From assembly GCA_017419165.1 (NCBI GenBank), contig JAFOLW010000071.1:1-64000 (forward strand): a stretch of 64,000 nt of DNA. The letters are read 5' to 3'. The stretch is from Erysipelotrichaceae bacterium. Its GTDB lineage: Bacteria; Bacillota_I; Bacilli_A; Erysipelotrichales; Erysipelotrichaceae. The position numbers and the translations under genes were made by a program. Below the pieces are notes generated by a model. That model was not told where the DNA came from. It searched no databases and saw only the letters and a list, made by a program, of their open reading frames with translations. Each line of letters starts with the position of its first letter. Position 1 is the first letter of the stretch. Positions 26,800 to 35,734 of the stretch are shown in pieces.

Positions 26800-27624
26800 A
26801 TGAGTCTGATCGAAATCAAAAATGTCTCGTTTTCATACAATGAGACCAAAAAAGCTGTAAATGACGTCAGTTTTGACGTGGAACAGGGAAGCTATGTCAC
26901 CGTCATCGGACATAACGGTTCGGGCAAGTCGACATTGGCCAAACTGATCGCCGGACTTCTTCCCGTCAAGGAAGGAAAGATCCTCATCGACGGCAAGGAA
27001 GTCAATGAAGAGAATATTTCTTCGATGAGGACGAGGCTCGGCATCGTGTTCCAGAATCCGGACAACCAGTTCATCGGTTCGACGGTCAGAGACGACATCG
27101 CTTTCGGTCTGGAAAACAAGCTGGTGAAGTCCGAAGACATGGACGCCATCATCGATGAATACGCAAAGAAAGTAGGTCTGGAGGCTTTTTTGAATTATGA
27201 GCCGCAGAACCTTTCGGGTGGTCAGAAACAGAGAGTTGCGATCGCCGGCATCCTGGCGATGAAGCCGGATATCATCATCTTCGATGAGGCGACTTCGATG
27301 CTGGACCCCAAAGGCAAGAAAGAGATCAAGAAACTGATGTACGATCTGGCCTCCGGGGATGACATCACGATCATTTCGATCACTCATGATATCGAAGAAG
27401 TGCTGCAGTCCGATGACTGCGTCGTATTAAATAAAGGAAAGCTGTTCATGCATGACAAGCCTGAAGAAGTCTTCCGGAATCCGGAAAAACTCAGGCAGAT
27501 CGAGCTCGATGTACCGTTCATCGAGAAAGTACGTGAGGCTTTCGCGAAACATAAGATCAAGCTTAATGCAGATGACCTGAAAGGAATGGTGGACGAATTA
27601 TGCCGATCAAGTTCAAAGCATTAA
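26800..27624 (+). CDS. ecfA1: ECF transporter ATPase EcfA1
   Basis: This 274-residue ATPase has Walker A GHNGSGKST, Q-loop FQNPDNQFIG, signature LSGGQKQR and Walker B IIIFDEATSMLDP. The Q-loop form QNPDNQ is typical of EcfA1. With EcfA2 and EcfT it forms the shared energy module that powers vitamin-binding S proteins. It overlaps ecfA2 by 25 bases. No S component is encoded in the window, as expected for a group II module. Confidence 0.95.
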   Translation: MSLIEIKNVSFSYNETKKAVNDVSFDVEQGSYVTVIGHNGSGKSTLAKLIAGLLPVKEGKILIDGKEVNEENISSMRTRLGIVFQNPDNQFIGSTVRDDIAFGLENKLVKSEDMDAIIDEYAKKVGLEAFLNYEPQNLSGGQKQRVAIAGILAMKPDIIIFDEATSMLDPKGKKEIKKLMYDLASGDDITIISITHDIEEVLQSDDCVVLNKGKLFMHDKPEEVFRNPEKLRQIELDVPFIEKVREAFAKHKIKLNADDLKGMVDELCRSSSKH

Positions 27625-28454
27625 GTTACATCTACAATAAGGACATGCCTTATGCCCACAAGGCACTCGATCATATCGATCTGGATATCCGGGAAGGCGC
27701 CATCACCGCCGTGATCGGCGAGACGGGCTCGGGCAAGTCGACCCTGGTCGAACATCTCAACGCCTTGCTGCTGCCGAGCGAAGGTTCTTTGGAAGTCCTG
27801 GACTATGAGATCAAGGCGGGAGAGAAGCAGAAGTTCCTCAAGCCGCTCAGAAAGGATGTCGGTCTGGTCTTCCAGTTTTCGGAATACCAGCTGTTTGAAG
27901 AAACGGTCATCAAGGATGTGGCTTTCGGTCCTTTGAATTTCGGCTATGCACCGCAGGAAGCTTTGCAGAGAGCTGCCGATGCTTTGAAGATGGTCGGCAT
28001 CAAAGAAGATCATTTCGAAGTCTCGCCGCTGGAGCTTTCCGGCGGACAGAAGCGCCGTGTGGCGATCGCCGGCATCATCGCCTGTGATCCCAAGATCATC
28101 GTTCTCGATGAGCCTACGGCCGGCCTTGATCCGAAAGGATCCAAAGAGATCATCGATCTGTTCATCTCTTTGAATAAGACACAGGGAAAAACGCTGATCA
28201 TCGTCTCTCATGACAACGAGATGGTCTATAACTATTGCGACGACACGGTCGTCTTATCGAAAGGCAAACTGGTCTATCACGGTCCGACCGATGAACTGTT
28301 TGCCGATAAAGAAAAACTGAAAGAATTCAATATGCTGGAGCCGCAGATCGTGAGCTTCCGCAACGAACTGATCGAACGGGGCTTCACGCTTTCCAGACAG
28401 GCACGCACTCTGGAACAGATCGCTCAGGAGATCGCAAAGCAGGTGAAACGATGA
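27600..28454 (+). CDS. ecfA2: ECF transporter ATPase EcfA2
   Basis: This 284-residue ATPase starts inside the end of ecfA1. It has Walker A GETGSGKST, the EcfA2-type Q-loop FQFSEYQLFE, signature LSGGQKRR and Walker B IIVLDEPTAGLDP. It pairs with EcfA1 as an asymmetric heterodimer. The stop overlaps the ecfT start (ATGA). Confidence 0.95.
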   Translation: MPIKFKALSYIYNKDMPYAHKALDHIDLDIREGAITAVIGETGSGKSTLVEHLNALLLPSEGSLEVLDYEIKAGEKQKFLKPLRKDVGLVFQFSEYQLFEETVIKDVAFGPLNFGYAPQEALQRAADALKMVGIKEDHFEVSPLELSGGQKRRVAIAGIIACDPKIIVLDEPTAGLDPKGSKEIIDLFISLNKTQGKTLIIVSHDNEMVYNYCDDTVVLSKGKLVYHGPTDELFADKEKLKEFNMLEPQIVSFRNELIERGFTLSRQARTLEQIAQEIAKQVKR

Positions 28455-29251
28455 ACAATCTCGTCTTCGGAAAATACATCCCGATCGATTCTCTGATGCA
28501 TAAGCTCGATCCGCGTGCCAAACTGATCGGCTTGTTCCTGATGATCGCCGCCGTCTTCGTCCCGAAGAGCTGGTGGGTCTTCCTGGTCATCGCCCTGGTC
28601 CTGACGGTCGCGCTATTGTTTGCCAAGATCGGCATCAAGATGATCGTTCAGTCATTCAAACCGATGATCATGATGATGATCTTCTTACTGGTGATCAACT
28701 CCCTGACCGTCAAAACGGGAGATGTCATGTTCATGATCGGCGGTTTTGCCGTATATAAGGATGCCGTGTTCAATACGCTGTTTGTCGTCGTCAGGCTCCT
28801 GCTGATGATCTCGATCACGACACTGCTGACGGCAACGACCAATCCTCTGGATCTGACGCTGGGCATCGAGTGGCTGCTGAAGCCTCTGGAAGCCGTCCAT
28901 TTCCCGGCACACGAAGTCGCGATGATGGTGTCGATCGCCTTGCGTTTCATCCCGACGATCATCGAAGAGACGATGCGCATCATGAATGCTCAGAAGTCCC
29001 GCGGTGTCGACTTCGAAAACGGCAGGCTTTCCGAAAAGATCTCGGCGATCCTGTCTCTGATCGTTCCGCTTTTCTCCGTTGCTTTCGAACGGGCATATGA
29101 ACTTGCCGATGCGATGGAAGCCAGAGGCTATGTCCCGGGCGTCAAGCGGACACGTTATCACGTCTTGAAATTCAGTTTCCGTGACTTCCTGTTCATCTTC
29201 ATCTGTGTCCTGATCCTCGCATTTTCGATCGCTTCCCGATTCTATCTATGA
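28451..29251 (+). CDS. ecfT: ECF transporter transmembrane protein EcfT
   Basis: This 266-residue membrane protein has about five helices and the two coupling motifs near its C-terminal half: AQKSRGVDFE and MEARGYVPG, the Ala-Arg-Gly type signatures that dock into the ATPases. It scaffolds the ATPases and interchangeable S proteins. It begins YIPIDSLMHKLDPRAK, the usual EcfT opening, and its stop overlaps the truA start (ATGA). Confidence 0.95.
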   Translation: MNNLVFGKYIPIDSLMHKLDPRAKLIGLFLMIAAVFVPKSWWVFLVIALVLTVALLFAKIGIKMIVQSFKPMIMMMIFLLVINSLTVKTGDVMFMIGGFAVYKDAVFNTLFVVVRLLLMISITTLLTATTNPLDLTLGIEWLLKPLEAVHFPAHEVAMMVSIALRFIPTIIEETMRIMNAQKSRGVDFENGRLSEKISAILSLIVPLFSVAFERAYELADAMEARGYVPGVKRTRYHVLKFSFRDFLFIFICVLILAFSIASRFYL

Positions 29252-29979
29252 GATATAAAGTCACATTAGCCTATGACGGCAGGAATTATGCGGGTTTTCA
29301 GTCGCAGACCAATGCACTGGCGATCCAGGATATCGTTGAAGATGCGATCAAAAGAGTATTCGGAGAAAAGATCCGCATCATCATGTCATCCCGGACGGAT
29401 GCCGGTGTCCATGCCCTGGGCCAGGTCTTTCATTTTGATTCCGATAAGGAAAAAGATGAAGGGAAACTGAAGTTTTCTTTGAATTCGCTTCTTCCCGACG
29501 ACATCCATGTCACGGATGTGAAAAAAGTCAGCCGGGACTTTCATGCCCGCTACAGCGTCAAGAAGAAGACTTATGAATATCTGATCAATATCGGCGAATA
29601 CGATGTCTTTCTCAAAGGACGGGCTTACCAGTGTTTTTACAAACTGGACGTCGATCTGATGAAAGAGGGAGCGAAACTGTTTTTGGGCGAACATGATTTT
29701 ACATCCTTCAATACTTCTTCCCTGAAGGAATATCCCAACCAGGTGCGCAAGATCACCGAGTTTTCGATCACGAGAAAAAAGGATCTGCTGAAGATCAGAG
29801 TGACCAGCAGCGGTTTTTTAAGGAACATGGTCCGCATCATGGTCGGCACACTGATCGACCTGGGCAGGGGAAAGAAGAGCCTGGAAGATGTAAAAGAGAT
29901 GCTCGATCACCCGAACAAATCGACCAGGCGATACAATGCCGATCCCAACGGCCTTTATCTGGTAAAGATTTTTTATTAA
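29248..29979 (+). CDS. truA: tRNA pseudouridine(38-40) synthase TruA
   Basis: This 243-residue enzyme makes pseudouridine at positions 38-40 of the tRNA anticodon arm. The catalytic Asp is in SSRTDAGVHALGQ, and the N-terminal LAYDGRNYAGFQSQ and the later SSGFLRNMVRIMVGTL are diagnostic. The order ecfA1-ecfA2-ecfT-truA is conserved in many Bacillota. Confidence 0.96.
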   Translation: MRYKVTLAYDGRNYAGFQSQTNALAIQDIVEDAIKRVFGEKIRIIMSSRTDAGVHALGQVFHFDSDKEKDEGKLKFSLNSLLPDDIHVTDVKKVSRDFHARYSVKKKTYEYLINIGEYDVFLKGRAYQCFYKLDVDLMKEGAKLFLGEHDFTSFNTSSLKEYPNQVRKITEFSITRKKDLLKIRVTSSGFLRNMVRIMVGTLIDLGRGKKSLEDVKEMLDHPNKSTRRYNADPNGLYLVKIFY

Positions 29980-29980
29980 A

Positions 29981-30391
29981 ATGAAACATATGAACAAGCA
30001 CATCGCAAAGACCGTATCGATACTTGAACTGATCGTTTCGCTGATCATGTATTTTGCGGTGGCTTACCAGTTCGACAATGACCCGGTGATCATGAAGATC
30101 CTGCCGCATACGGATTTTGAAGCCACACTGCTGCGTCTTTCGATCTACATCATCCCGGGCATCAACATCATCGCCGGCATCTTCGGCATCACGTTCAATA
30201 CGAAAGGCATCCTTTGTTTTGCCGGCGTGCTGGAAGTACTGGCCGGTCATCTGACGCTGTACTTCAAAGGAAAGAGCGATCTGATGAATGTCATGGGGAT
30301 CCTCATGATCGTCTTCGGCATCCTGTTCATCCTCTGTGTGCTGACTCTGAAAGGCAAAGGAAAAGAAACAAAAAAGAAAAGATCCCGCTGA
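29981..30391 (+). CDS. Small four-helix membrane protein, function unknown
   Basis: This 136-residue protein starts 1 base after the truA stop and has four hydrophobic segments (about 10-28, 50-70, 74-92, 100-122), ending in a strongly basic tail KGKGKETKKKRSR. I do not recognise the family. It is probably co-transcribed with the ECF-truA operon and its stop lies inside the terminator stem. Confidence 0.7.
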   Translation: MKHMNKHIAKTVSILELIVSLIMYFAVAYQFDNDPVIMKILPHTDFEATLLRLSIYIIPGINIIAGIFGITFNTKGILCFAGVLEVLAGHLTLYFKGKSDLMNVMGILMIVFGILFILCVLTLKGKGKETKKKRSR

Positions 30392-30407
30392 GGGATCTTG
30401 TTTTTTT
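30379..30407. terminator. Terminator of the ECF operon, possibly bidirectional
   Basis: AAGATCCC, loop GCTGA, GGGATCTT, then G and seven T on the plus strand. On the minus strand TTTTCTTTTTT follows, so it can also end the FemABX-tRNA-Thr transcript. Confidence 0.8.
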
Positions 30408-30409
30408 CA

Positions 30410-30485
30410 TGGTGCCGACTATAGGACTTGAACCTACCACCTACGCGTTACGAGTGCGTTGCTCTACCGGATGAGCTAAGTCGGC
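30410..30485 (-). tRNA. tRNA-Thr (anticodon CGU)
   Basis: Acceptor arms GCCGACT and AGTCGGC pair over 7 bp, the D arm has AGCTC/GAGC, the loop CTCGTAA gives anticodon CGT (codon ACG), and CCA is encoded. The anticodon stem (ACGCA against CGCGT) has an A-C mismatch at 31-39. The gene begins 1 base after the stop codon of the upstream FemABX-like gene, without room for its own promoter. Confidence 0.93.
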
Positions 30486-30486
30486 A

Positions 30487-31470
30487 TCAGATCTTCAATA
30501 CGAAGCGGCCAAGGTACGGAACCTTCCCGGCATAAGGAAATTCCATCGATGAACCGATACTTATAATACCACGATTTTTGCAATCTGCACAAATTTGATC
30601 GATGATCTGCCGTTCCGCATCAAAAATATCGCCTTGCGGACCGCTCATTTTGAATAAGATCGTACAGAAATCGGAAAAACGGGAGAGACACAATGCGTAA
30701 ACATACGGGTCGTCATCATAGCGGCGCATCGCATTGCCGAGGCCTTTGAGACGGTCGATCTCGTTTTCTTTTTCTTTGATCTGAGAGAAGAATTTGTAAT
30801 CGTCTTTGTTGGCATCGATGAACTTCTCGAGTTCTTCGATGCTTTCTTTGATCGCCCGCCTGCTTTTTTCAAGATCCAGTTTTGCAGCGTAACAGATCCC
30901 GTGGTCCTGAAGACATTCGAACAGTCTGAGCTTTTCCGCATCTTCTTTCTTTCCGGAAGAAAGCGACGCAAAAGCCGAAGTATCTTCGATACGTTCGATC
31001 TTCAGTATGATATTGGTATCGTGCAGTCCTTCGACGTGTGAAGCGACCGATTCTTCATATTGACACAGATCTTCCGTTTTCTGATATCCGAGATCCTGCA
31101 GAAGGGAAAGAAGAGTCTTTTCTTCTTCCTTCAGAGGCGGTTCGATGAAAAGCCGGGAAACATTCTCTTTGCGCAGATAGTCGATGAGAAGTTCGTGAAA
31201 TCCTTTCAGGACGTCATTGTCGTAGTAATTGATCAGATAGCCGTGCGGGACATAGGCCGAATACTTCTTGGAAAAGAAGGATTCTTTCTTTTTCAGCAGA
31301 AGACAAAGCCCCTGGCAGATCCCCGCATCATCGATGCATTGAAGAAAAGATGCCCGATAACCTTTGGTTACCATGTAGTCTGCATAAAAAGAGGTCTGAA
31401 AGATACCGGTATCAGGTTCCGCGAAAGAGAGTTCATTGAATGTTTTTGCATCGATCTCGTGCAGTTTCAT
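30487..31470 (-). CDS. FemABX/MurM-like aminoacyl-tRNA-dependent peptidyltransferase
   Basis: This 327-residue protein opens with GIFQTSFYADYMVTKGY, which matches the N-terminal half of Fem ligases (acceptor-site GNAT fold). Residues about 200-250 form the antiparallel coiled-coil arm typical of the family (KSRRAIKESIEELEKFI to KEKENEIDRLKGLG). The second GNAT half is short and lacks a clear GxY glycine motif, so it is smaller than typical Fem proteins (about 400 residues). Fem enzymes transfer an amino acid from tRNA to lipid-linked peptidoglycan precursors. Its ATG has a -10 box 6 bases upstream, and tRNA-Thr follows directly. Confidence 0.65.
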   Translation of the reverse strand: MKLHEIDAKTFNELSFAEPDTGIFQTSFYADYMVTKGYRASFLQCIDDAGICQGLCLLLKKKESFFSKKYSAYVPHGYLINYYDNDVLKGFHELLIDYLRKENVSRLFIEPPLKEEEKTLLSLLQDLGYQKTEDLCQYEESVASHVEGLHDTNIILKIERIEDTSAFASLSSGKKEDAEKLRLFECLQDHGICYAAKLDLEKSRRAIKESIEELEKFIDANKDDYKFFSQIKEKENEIDRLKGLGNAMRRYDDDPYVYALCLSRFSDFCTILFKMSGPQGDIFDAERQIIDQICADCKNRGIISIGSSMEFPYAGKVPYLGRFVLKI

Positions 31471-31476
31471 AAGTTC

Positions 31477-31482
31477 ATTATA
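31477..31482 (-). promoter_or_regulatory. -10 box, predicted leaderless FemABX-like gene
   Basis: TATAAT on the minus strand ends 6 bases before the ATG at 31470, and no ribosome site intervenes. Confidence 0.6.
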
Positions 31483-31613
31483 ATATATTTTTTCAAGCTG
31501 AGAGGGCGGGGTGGAAAAGAAAAACGCATGTTTTTTTCATCTTCGGGGATGCTTTTGAAGATTTTTGCTCAAAATGCTTTCAAATTGATAAAAATCCTTG
31601 TTTTTTAGGTTTT

Positions 31614-31641
31614 TTGGTACATTCTATGATAGAATTATAAC
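31614..31641 (+). promoter_or_regulatory. pnp promoter
   Basis: TTGGTA (31614-31619), 16 bp, TATAAC (31636-31641). The leader is short (about 27 bases) and contains AAGAAGAG. The stretch 31483-31613 upstream is AT-rich and I see no gene in it. Confidence 0.45.
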
Positions 31642-31675
31642 GTTTGAAAATTAAGAAAGAAGAGAAACGAAAAGA

Positions 31676-33910
31676 ATGAAAGAAGTATTCGATTATGATT
31701 TCTACGGTCGTAAGTTAAGCATCGAGACCGGTGAGATCGCAAAACAGGCCGGAGGGTCTGTACTGGTGAGGTACGGCGATACCGTCACACTGTCGACGGC
31801 TTGTGCCTCAAATGTCGCAAAAGACACAGATTTTTTCCCATTGACGGTATCTTTTGAAGAAAAGCTCTACTCTGTCGGCAAGATCCCGGGCGGATTCCTG
31901 AGAAGAGAGGGCAGACCTTCGGAACATGCCACTTTGACGGCAAGACTGATCGACAGACCGATCCGTCCGTTATTCGCGGAAGGATTCCGTAATGAGGTCC
32001 AGGTCGTCAATACCGTTTTATCCACAGATAACGATTGTTCTCCTGAGATGTCCGCGATGCTTGGTGCATCTCTTGCCTTATGTATCTCCAACATTCCGTT
32101 CAACGGTCCGATCGCCGGCGTTAGAGTCGGTTATGTGGACGGCGAATTCATCGTCAACCCGACCGTCGAGCAGACTTCGAGATCTCTGATCGAACTGACC
32201 GTTGCCGGCACCAAAGAAGCTCTCAACATGGTCGAAGCCGGAGCACACGAAGTCGATGAAGATCTGATGCTGGATGCTCTGATGTTCGGTCACGAAAAGG
32301 TCAAGGAACTCTGCGAACTGGAAGAACAGATCATCGCCAAGGTCGGCAAGGAAAAGATGGAAGTCGTCCTTTATGAGATCGACGAACGTGTCAAGGAATA
32401 TGTCAATGCCAACGGCAAGGACAGACTTGAAAAAGCCGTTTCGATCCATGACAAGCTGGAATCCTACAATGCGCAGGAATCCATCACCAACGAGATGAAA
32501 GAACATTTCGCCAATGACAGCGAACTGAGTGAAAAAGAATCCGATAAGCTGGTCAAGCAGACGGGTGAATACTGCACGCAGATCATTGCCGATGAAGTCA
32601 GAAGACTGATCTCGGATGAAAAGATCAGACCGGACGGCAGAGCGCTTGACGAGATCCGTCCTCTGGATTCCCAGGTCGACCTCTTGCCGAGAGTCCACGG
32701 TTCCGCAATGTTCACCAGAGGCCAGACGCAGGTCATCTCCGTGACGACCCTCGGTCCTTTAGGCGACAACCAGATCATCGACGACCTGACGGATGTCGAA
32801 GAAAAGAGATTCATGCACCACTACAACTTCCCGCCGTATTCCGTCGGTGAAGTCGGCAGGATGGGTTCTCCGGGCAGAAGAGAGATCGGCCACGGCGCCT
32901 TAGGTGAAAGAGCGCTGCTGCAGGTCCTTCCTTCCGAAGACGAATTCCCGTATGCGATCCGTACGGTCGCGGAAGTCGTCGAATCCAACGGTTCGAGCTC
33001 CCAGGCTTCGATCTGTGCCGGCACGATGTCTCTGATGGCAGCCGGTGTTCCGATCAAGGCTCCTGTTGCCGGTGTCGCGATGGGTCTCATTCAGAACGGT
33101 GAGAATTATTCCATCTTAACGGATATCCAGGGTATGGAAGACCATTACGGCGATATGGATTTCAAGGTCGCCGGAACCAGAAAGGGCATCACTGCTCTGC
33201 AGATGGATATCAAGTGCAAAGGCATCACCAGAGAGATCTTCAAGGAAGCATTGGCTCAGGCACATAAGGGCAGAATGGAGATCCTGGACAATATGGCAAC
33301 GGCGATCGCTGAACCGAGAAAAGAAGTCAGCAAGTATGCGCCGAAGATGGTCACCTTCATGATCCCGACCGACAAGATCAGAGAAGTCATCGGTACGGGC
33401 GGCAAGGTCATCAACGACATCATCGACAAGTGCGATCAGGTCAAGATCGACATCGATGACGACGGCAAGGTCGTGATCTACCATACTTCCAAGGAAGCGA
33501 TCGAAAAGGCAAAGGCCATGATCGATGAGATCACCAAGGAAGCTAAGGTCGGTGAGATCTATGATGCGACAGTCGTCAGACTGGAGAAGTTCGGTGCTTT
33601 CGTTGAACTGTTCAAGGGTACGGATGCGCTCTTGCATGTATCCAAGATCAGCCACGAGCGTGTCGACAAGCCGGAGAGCGTTCTGAAGATCGGTGACAAG
33701 ATCAGGGTCAAGGTCATGGAGATCGATGAGAAGGGCAGAGTCAACGTTTCTGCCAAGGAACTCTTACCGAAACCTGAGAAAGCCGCCAAGAGCGATAAGG
33801 GCGAACGCAGGGAAAAGAAAGAGACCGTAAAAGAAGAGACTAAGGAAGAACCGAAGGAAGAAAAGAAGAAAACATTCGGTGAGATCCGTTTCTTCGGAAA
33901 GAAAAACTAA
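31676..33910 (+). CDS. pnp: Polyribonucleotide nucleotidyltransferase (PNPase)
   Basis: This 744-residue enzyme degrades RNA 3' to 5' with phosphate. It has two RNase PH-like domains (about 1-215 and 305-545) with [10 protein letters not shown]-like and [12 protein letters not shown] segments, a KH domain ([17 protein letters not shown]), and a C-terminal S1 domain ([29 protein letters not shown] in part). A charged Lys/Glu-rich tail of about 50 residues follows and ends EIRFFGKKN, a possible short contact motif. It stands as a single gene with a bidirectional terminator. Confidence 0.97.
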   Translation: MKEVFDYDFYGRKLSIETGEIAKQAGGSVLVRYGDTVTLSTACASNVAKDTDFFPLTVSFEEKLYSVGKIPGGFLRREGRPSEHATLTARLIDRPIRPLFAEGFRNEVQVVNTVLSTDNDCSPEMSAMLGASLALCISNIPFNGPIAGVRVGYVDGEFIVNPTVEQTSRSLIELTVAGTKEALNMVEAGAHEVDEDLMLDALMFGHEKVKELCELEEQIIAKVGKEKMEVVLYEIDERVKEYVNANGKDRLEKAVSIHDKLESYNAQESITNEMKEHFANDSELSEKESDKLVKQTGEYCTQIIADEVRRLISDEKIRPDGRALDEIRPLDSQVDLLPRVHGSAMFTRGQTQVISVTTLGPLGDNQIIDDLTDVEEKRFMHHYNFPPYSVGEVGRMGSPGRREIGHGALGERALLQVLPSEDEFPYAIRTVAEVVESNGSSSQASICAGTMSLMAAGVPIKAPVAGVAMGLIQNGENYSILTDIQGMEDHYGDMDFKVAGTRKGITALQMDIKCKGITREIFKEALAQAHKGRMEILDNMATAIAEPRKEVSKYAPKMVTFMIPTDKIREVIGTGGKVINDIIDKCDQVKIDIDDDGKVVIYHTSKEAIEKAKAMIDEITKEAKVGEIYDATVVRLEKFGAFVELFKGTDALLHVSKISHERVDKPESVLKIGDKIRVKVMEIDEKGRVNVSAKELLPKPEKAAKSDKGERREKKETVKEETKEEPKEEKKKTFGEIRFFGKKN

Positions 33911-33920
33911 AGAATAAAAA

Positions 33921-33959
33921 AATCGATAACCGCTTCATTTCCGGTTATCGATTTTTTAT
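33921..33959. terminator. Bidirectional terminator between pnp and the M24 gene
   Basis: AATCGATAACCG and CGGTTATCGATT pair over 12 bp around a 9-base loop, flanked by A-runs on the left and T-runs on the right, so it works in both directions. Confidence 0.9.
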
Positions 33960-33967
33960 TTTATCTT

Positions 33968-35038
33968 TCAGCCGATAATCTCGATGTCATGCGGATAACG
34001 GTTCAAGATCTCGCAGCCGTCTTTCGTCACGACGACGAGATCTTCGATCCGGCAGCCCAGCGTTTCCGGATCATAGATGCCCGGTTCGATCGAGAAGATG
34101 TTGTTTTCTTCCGTGAGATCTTTGAAGGAAGCGGAAACATCTCCGTACTCATGATCTTCGATGCCGATGAAATGACCGAGACGGTGTGTGAAATACTTTC
34201 CGTATCCGCCTTGTTCGATGACATCTCTCGCGGTCTTGTCGATGTCGCAGAGCCGGACGCCTTCTTTGACCGTTGCGGCGGCATCCTCATTGGCTTTGCG
34301 GACGAGTTCATAGACTTTTCTTTGTATCTCGTTTGGCCCTTTCTTGAAGAAGAAGGTCCTGGTCATATCGGAACAGTATCCTTCATAGACACAGCCGACA
34401 TCGAACAAGACGGCATCTCCGGCTTTGAGTTTCGTGTCATCCGGCATGTGATGCGGGTCTGCGGCATTCTTTCCGAAAGCGACGATCGGCGGGAAAGAAT
34501 AAGCCTGAGCTCCGAGCTCTTTATAGATATCGAGCATCTGCGCGGCGATCTCCTGTTCCTCTACGCCTTCATAGACGAGCCCTTTGAAACGTTCCATGGC
34601 GGCATCGTTGATCCTGGAAGAGGTGCGCATCAGTTCGAGTTCTTTTTCGTCTTTGACCGCTCTTGTCTTATCGACCGGCAGGGATCCGTCGGTAAATTCC
34701 TTTGCGATCCGCGCCTTGATCATCGGCAGCAGGAAACGCGCCCGCAGATCTTTGTCGACGCCGAGGACATCGTCTCTTGAAACATGTTCCGAGACCAGTT
34801 TCGTGATGTCGTCACCGTCGGAATAGCTTACCGTTTCAAGACCTTCGATCGGTTTTAACGGGAAAAGGGTATTGAGGAAGAGTTTCGGTGCCTCATTCTT
34901 TTTCAGCAAAAGGGCCAGGAAGCGTTCGCCGGGATATAGACGGGCACCGGTAAGATAACAGATCGCGATCGGATCGGAGATCAGAAGGGCATCGCAATCC
35001 GTTCTTTTCATGACGTTTTCGATTCTGTTTCTGTTCAT
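33968..35038 (-). CDS. M24-family Xaa-Pro aminopeptidase
   Basis: This 356-residue protein has an N-terminal creatinase-type domain (1-125) and a C-terminal pita-bread metallopeptidase domain. The metal ligands are visible in VLFDVGCVYEGYCSDMTRTF (two Asp), HRLGHFIG (His), FSIEPGIY and CRIEDLVVVT (two Glu). It removes N-terminal residues before proline or splits X-Pro dipeptides in the cytoplasm. Start ATG 35038 follows GGGAGGTC. The gene is convergent with pnp and divergent from trmB. Confidence 0.9.
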   Translation of the reverse strand: MNRNRIENVMKRTDCDALLISDPIAICYLTGARLYPGERFLALLLKKNEAPKLFLNTLFPLKPIEGLETVSYSDGDDITKLVSEHVSRDDVLGVDKDLRARFLLPMIKARIAKEFTDGSLPVDKTRAVKDEKELELMRTSSRINDAAMERFKGLVYEGVEEQEIAAQMLDIYKELGAQAYSFPPIVAFGKNAADPHHMPDDTKLKAGDAVLFDVGCVYEGYCSDMTRTFFFKKGPNEIQRKVYELVRKANEDAAATVKEGVRLCDIDKTARDVIEQGGYGKYFTHRLGHFIGIEDHEYGDVSASFKDLTEENNIFSIEPGIYDPETLGCRIEDLVVVTKDGCEILNRYPHDIEIIG

Positions 35039-35100
35039 AAGAGACCTCCCACATCCATTTTAGCCTTTTCTATTCAAGGGACAAGAAATACTCTTCGTAT

Positions 35101-35106
35101 TATAAT
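35101..35106 (+). promoter_or_regulatory. -10 box, predicted leaderless trmB
   Basis: TATAAT ends 6 bases before ATG 35113 and no ribosome site is present. Confidence 0.6.
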
Positions 35107-35112
35107 AGAACT

Positions 35113-35724
35113 ATGCGAATGAGAAAAAAGAAATGGGTCCCTTCTTTTCTGGAACAGGAGAAAGAGTATCTGGTCTCCGATATGAAGGGTTACGATAAAG
35201 AAAAGCCTCTGTATATCGAGATCGGCATGGGCATGGGCGATTTCATCACCCAAAGCGCAAAGCAGCATCCCGAGATCTTTTATGTCGGTCTGGAAAGGGA
35301 AGCGACTTGTGTCGCCCGGGCCATCAAAAAAGCCAGAGAACTTGAGATCTCCAATTTCCGGGTCATCCTCGCCGATGCGATGAACATCACGGAATTGTTC
35401 GATGAAGAAAGCGTCTCTTTGATCTATCTTCATTTCTCCGATCCCTGGCCGAAGAAGCGGACGCACAAGCGTCGTCTGACATATCCGAGTTTTCTTTCAA
35501 GCTACGAAAAACTGCTGGACCCCGACGGAATCCTGATCTTCAAGACCGATAACACGGACTTCTTTGCGGATTCCCTGACGTATTTTCAGACATCGAACTT
35601 CGAGCTGCTGGAAAAGGACGAAGACTATTATCGGGAAGGTGAACCGATGACGGCTTATCAGGCAAAATTCCATGAGGAAGGCAAGCCGATCTGCTATGCG
35701 AAATATAAGATCAATAAGGTATAA
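35113..35724 (+). CDS. trmB: tRNA (guanine-N7)-methyltransferase
   Basis: This 203-residue enzyme methylates G46 of tRNA using S-adenosylmethionine. The SAM loop is YIEIGMGMGDFI (variant of EIGxGxG), followed by FYVGLERE; the catalytic and substrate region is LIYLHFSDPWPKKRTHKRRL and the end holds FKTDN. Length is slightly shorter than average. The gene after it overlaps its stop region with a new promoter. Confidence 0.95.
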   Translation: MRMRKKKWVPSFLEQEKEYLVSDMKGYDKEKPLYIEIGMGMGDFITQSAKQHPEIFYVGLEREATCVARAIKKARELEISNFRVILADAMNITELFDEESVSLIYLHFSDPWPKKRTHKRRLTYPSFLSSYEKLLDPDGILIFKTDNTDFFADSLTYFQTSNFELLEKDEDYYREGEPMTAYQAKFHEEGKPICYAKYKINKV

Positions 35725-35725
35725 T
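35720..35725 (+). promoter_or_regulatory. -10 box for the ZnuA-like gene and polA
   Basis: TATAAT overlaps the trmB stop codon and ends 9 bases before ATG 35735. No ribosome site is visible. Confidence 0.4.
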
Positions 35726-35734
35726 GATATGCGT

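Noticed and set aside
31060-31608. A 182-codon plus-strand frame upstream of pnp
   Set aside because: It is mostly antisense to the FemABX-like gene and its hydrophobic tail comes from T-rich intergenic DNA.
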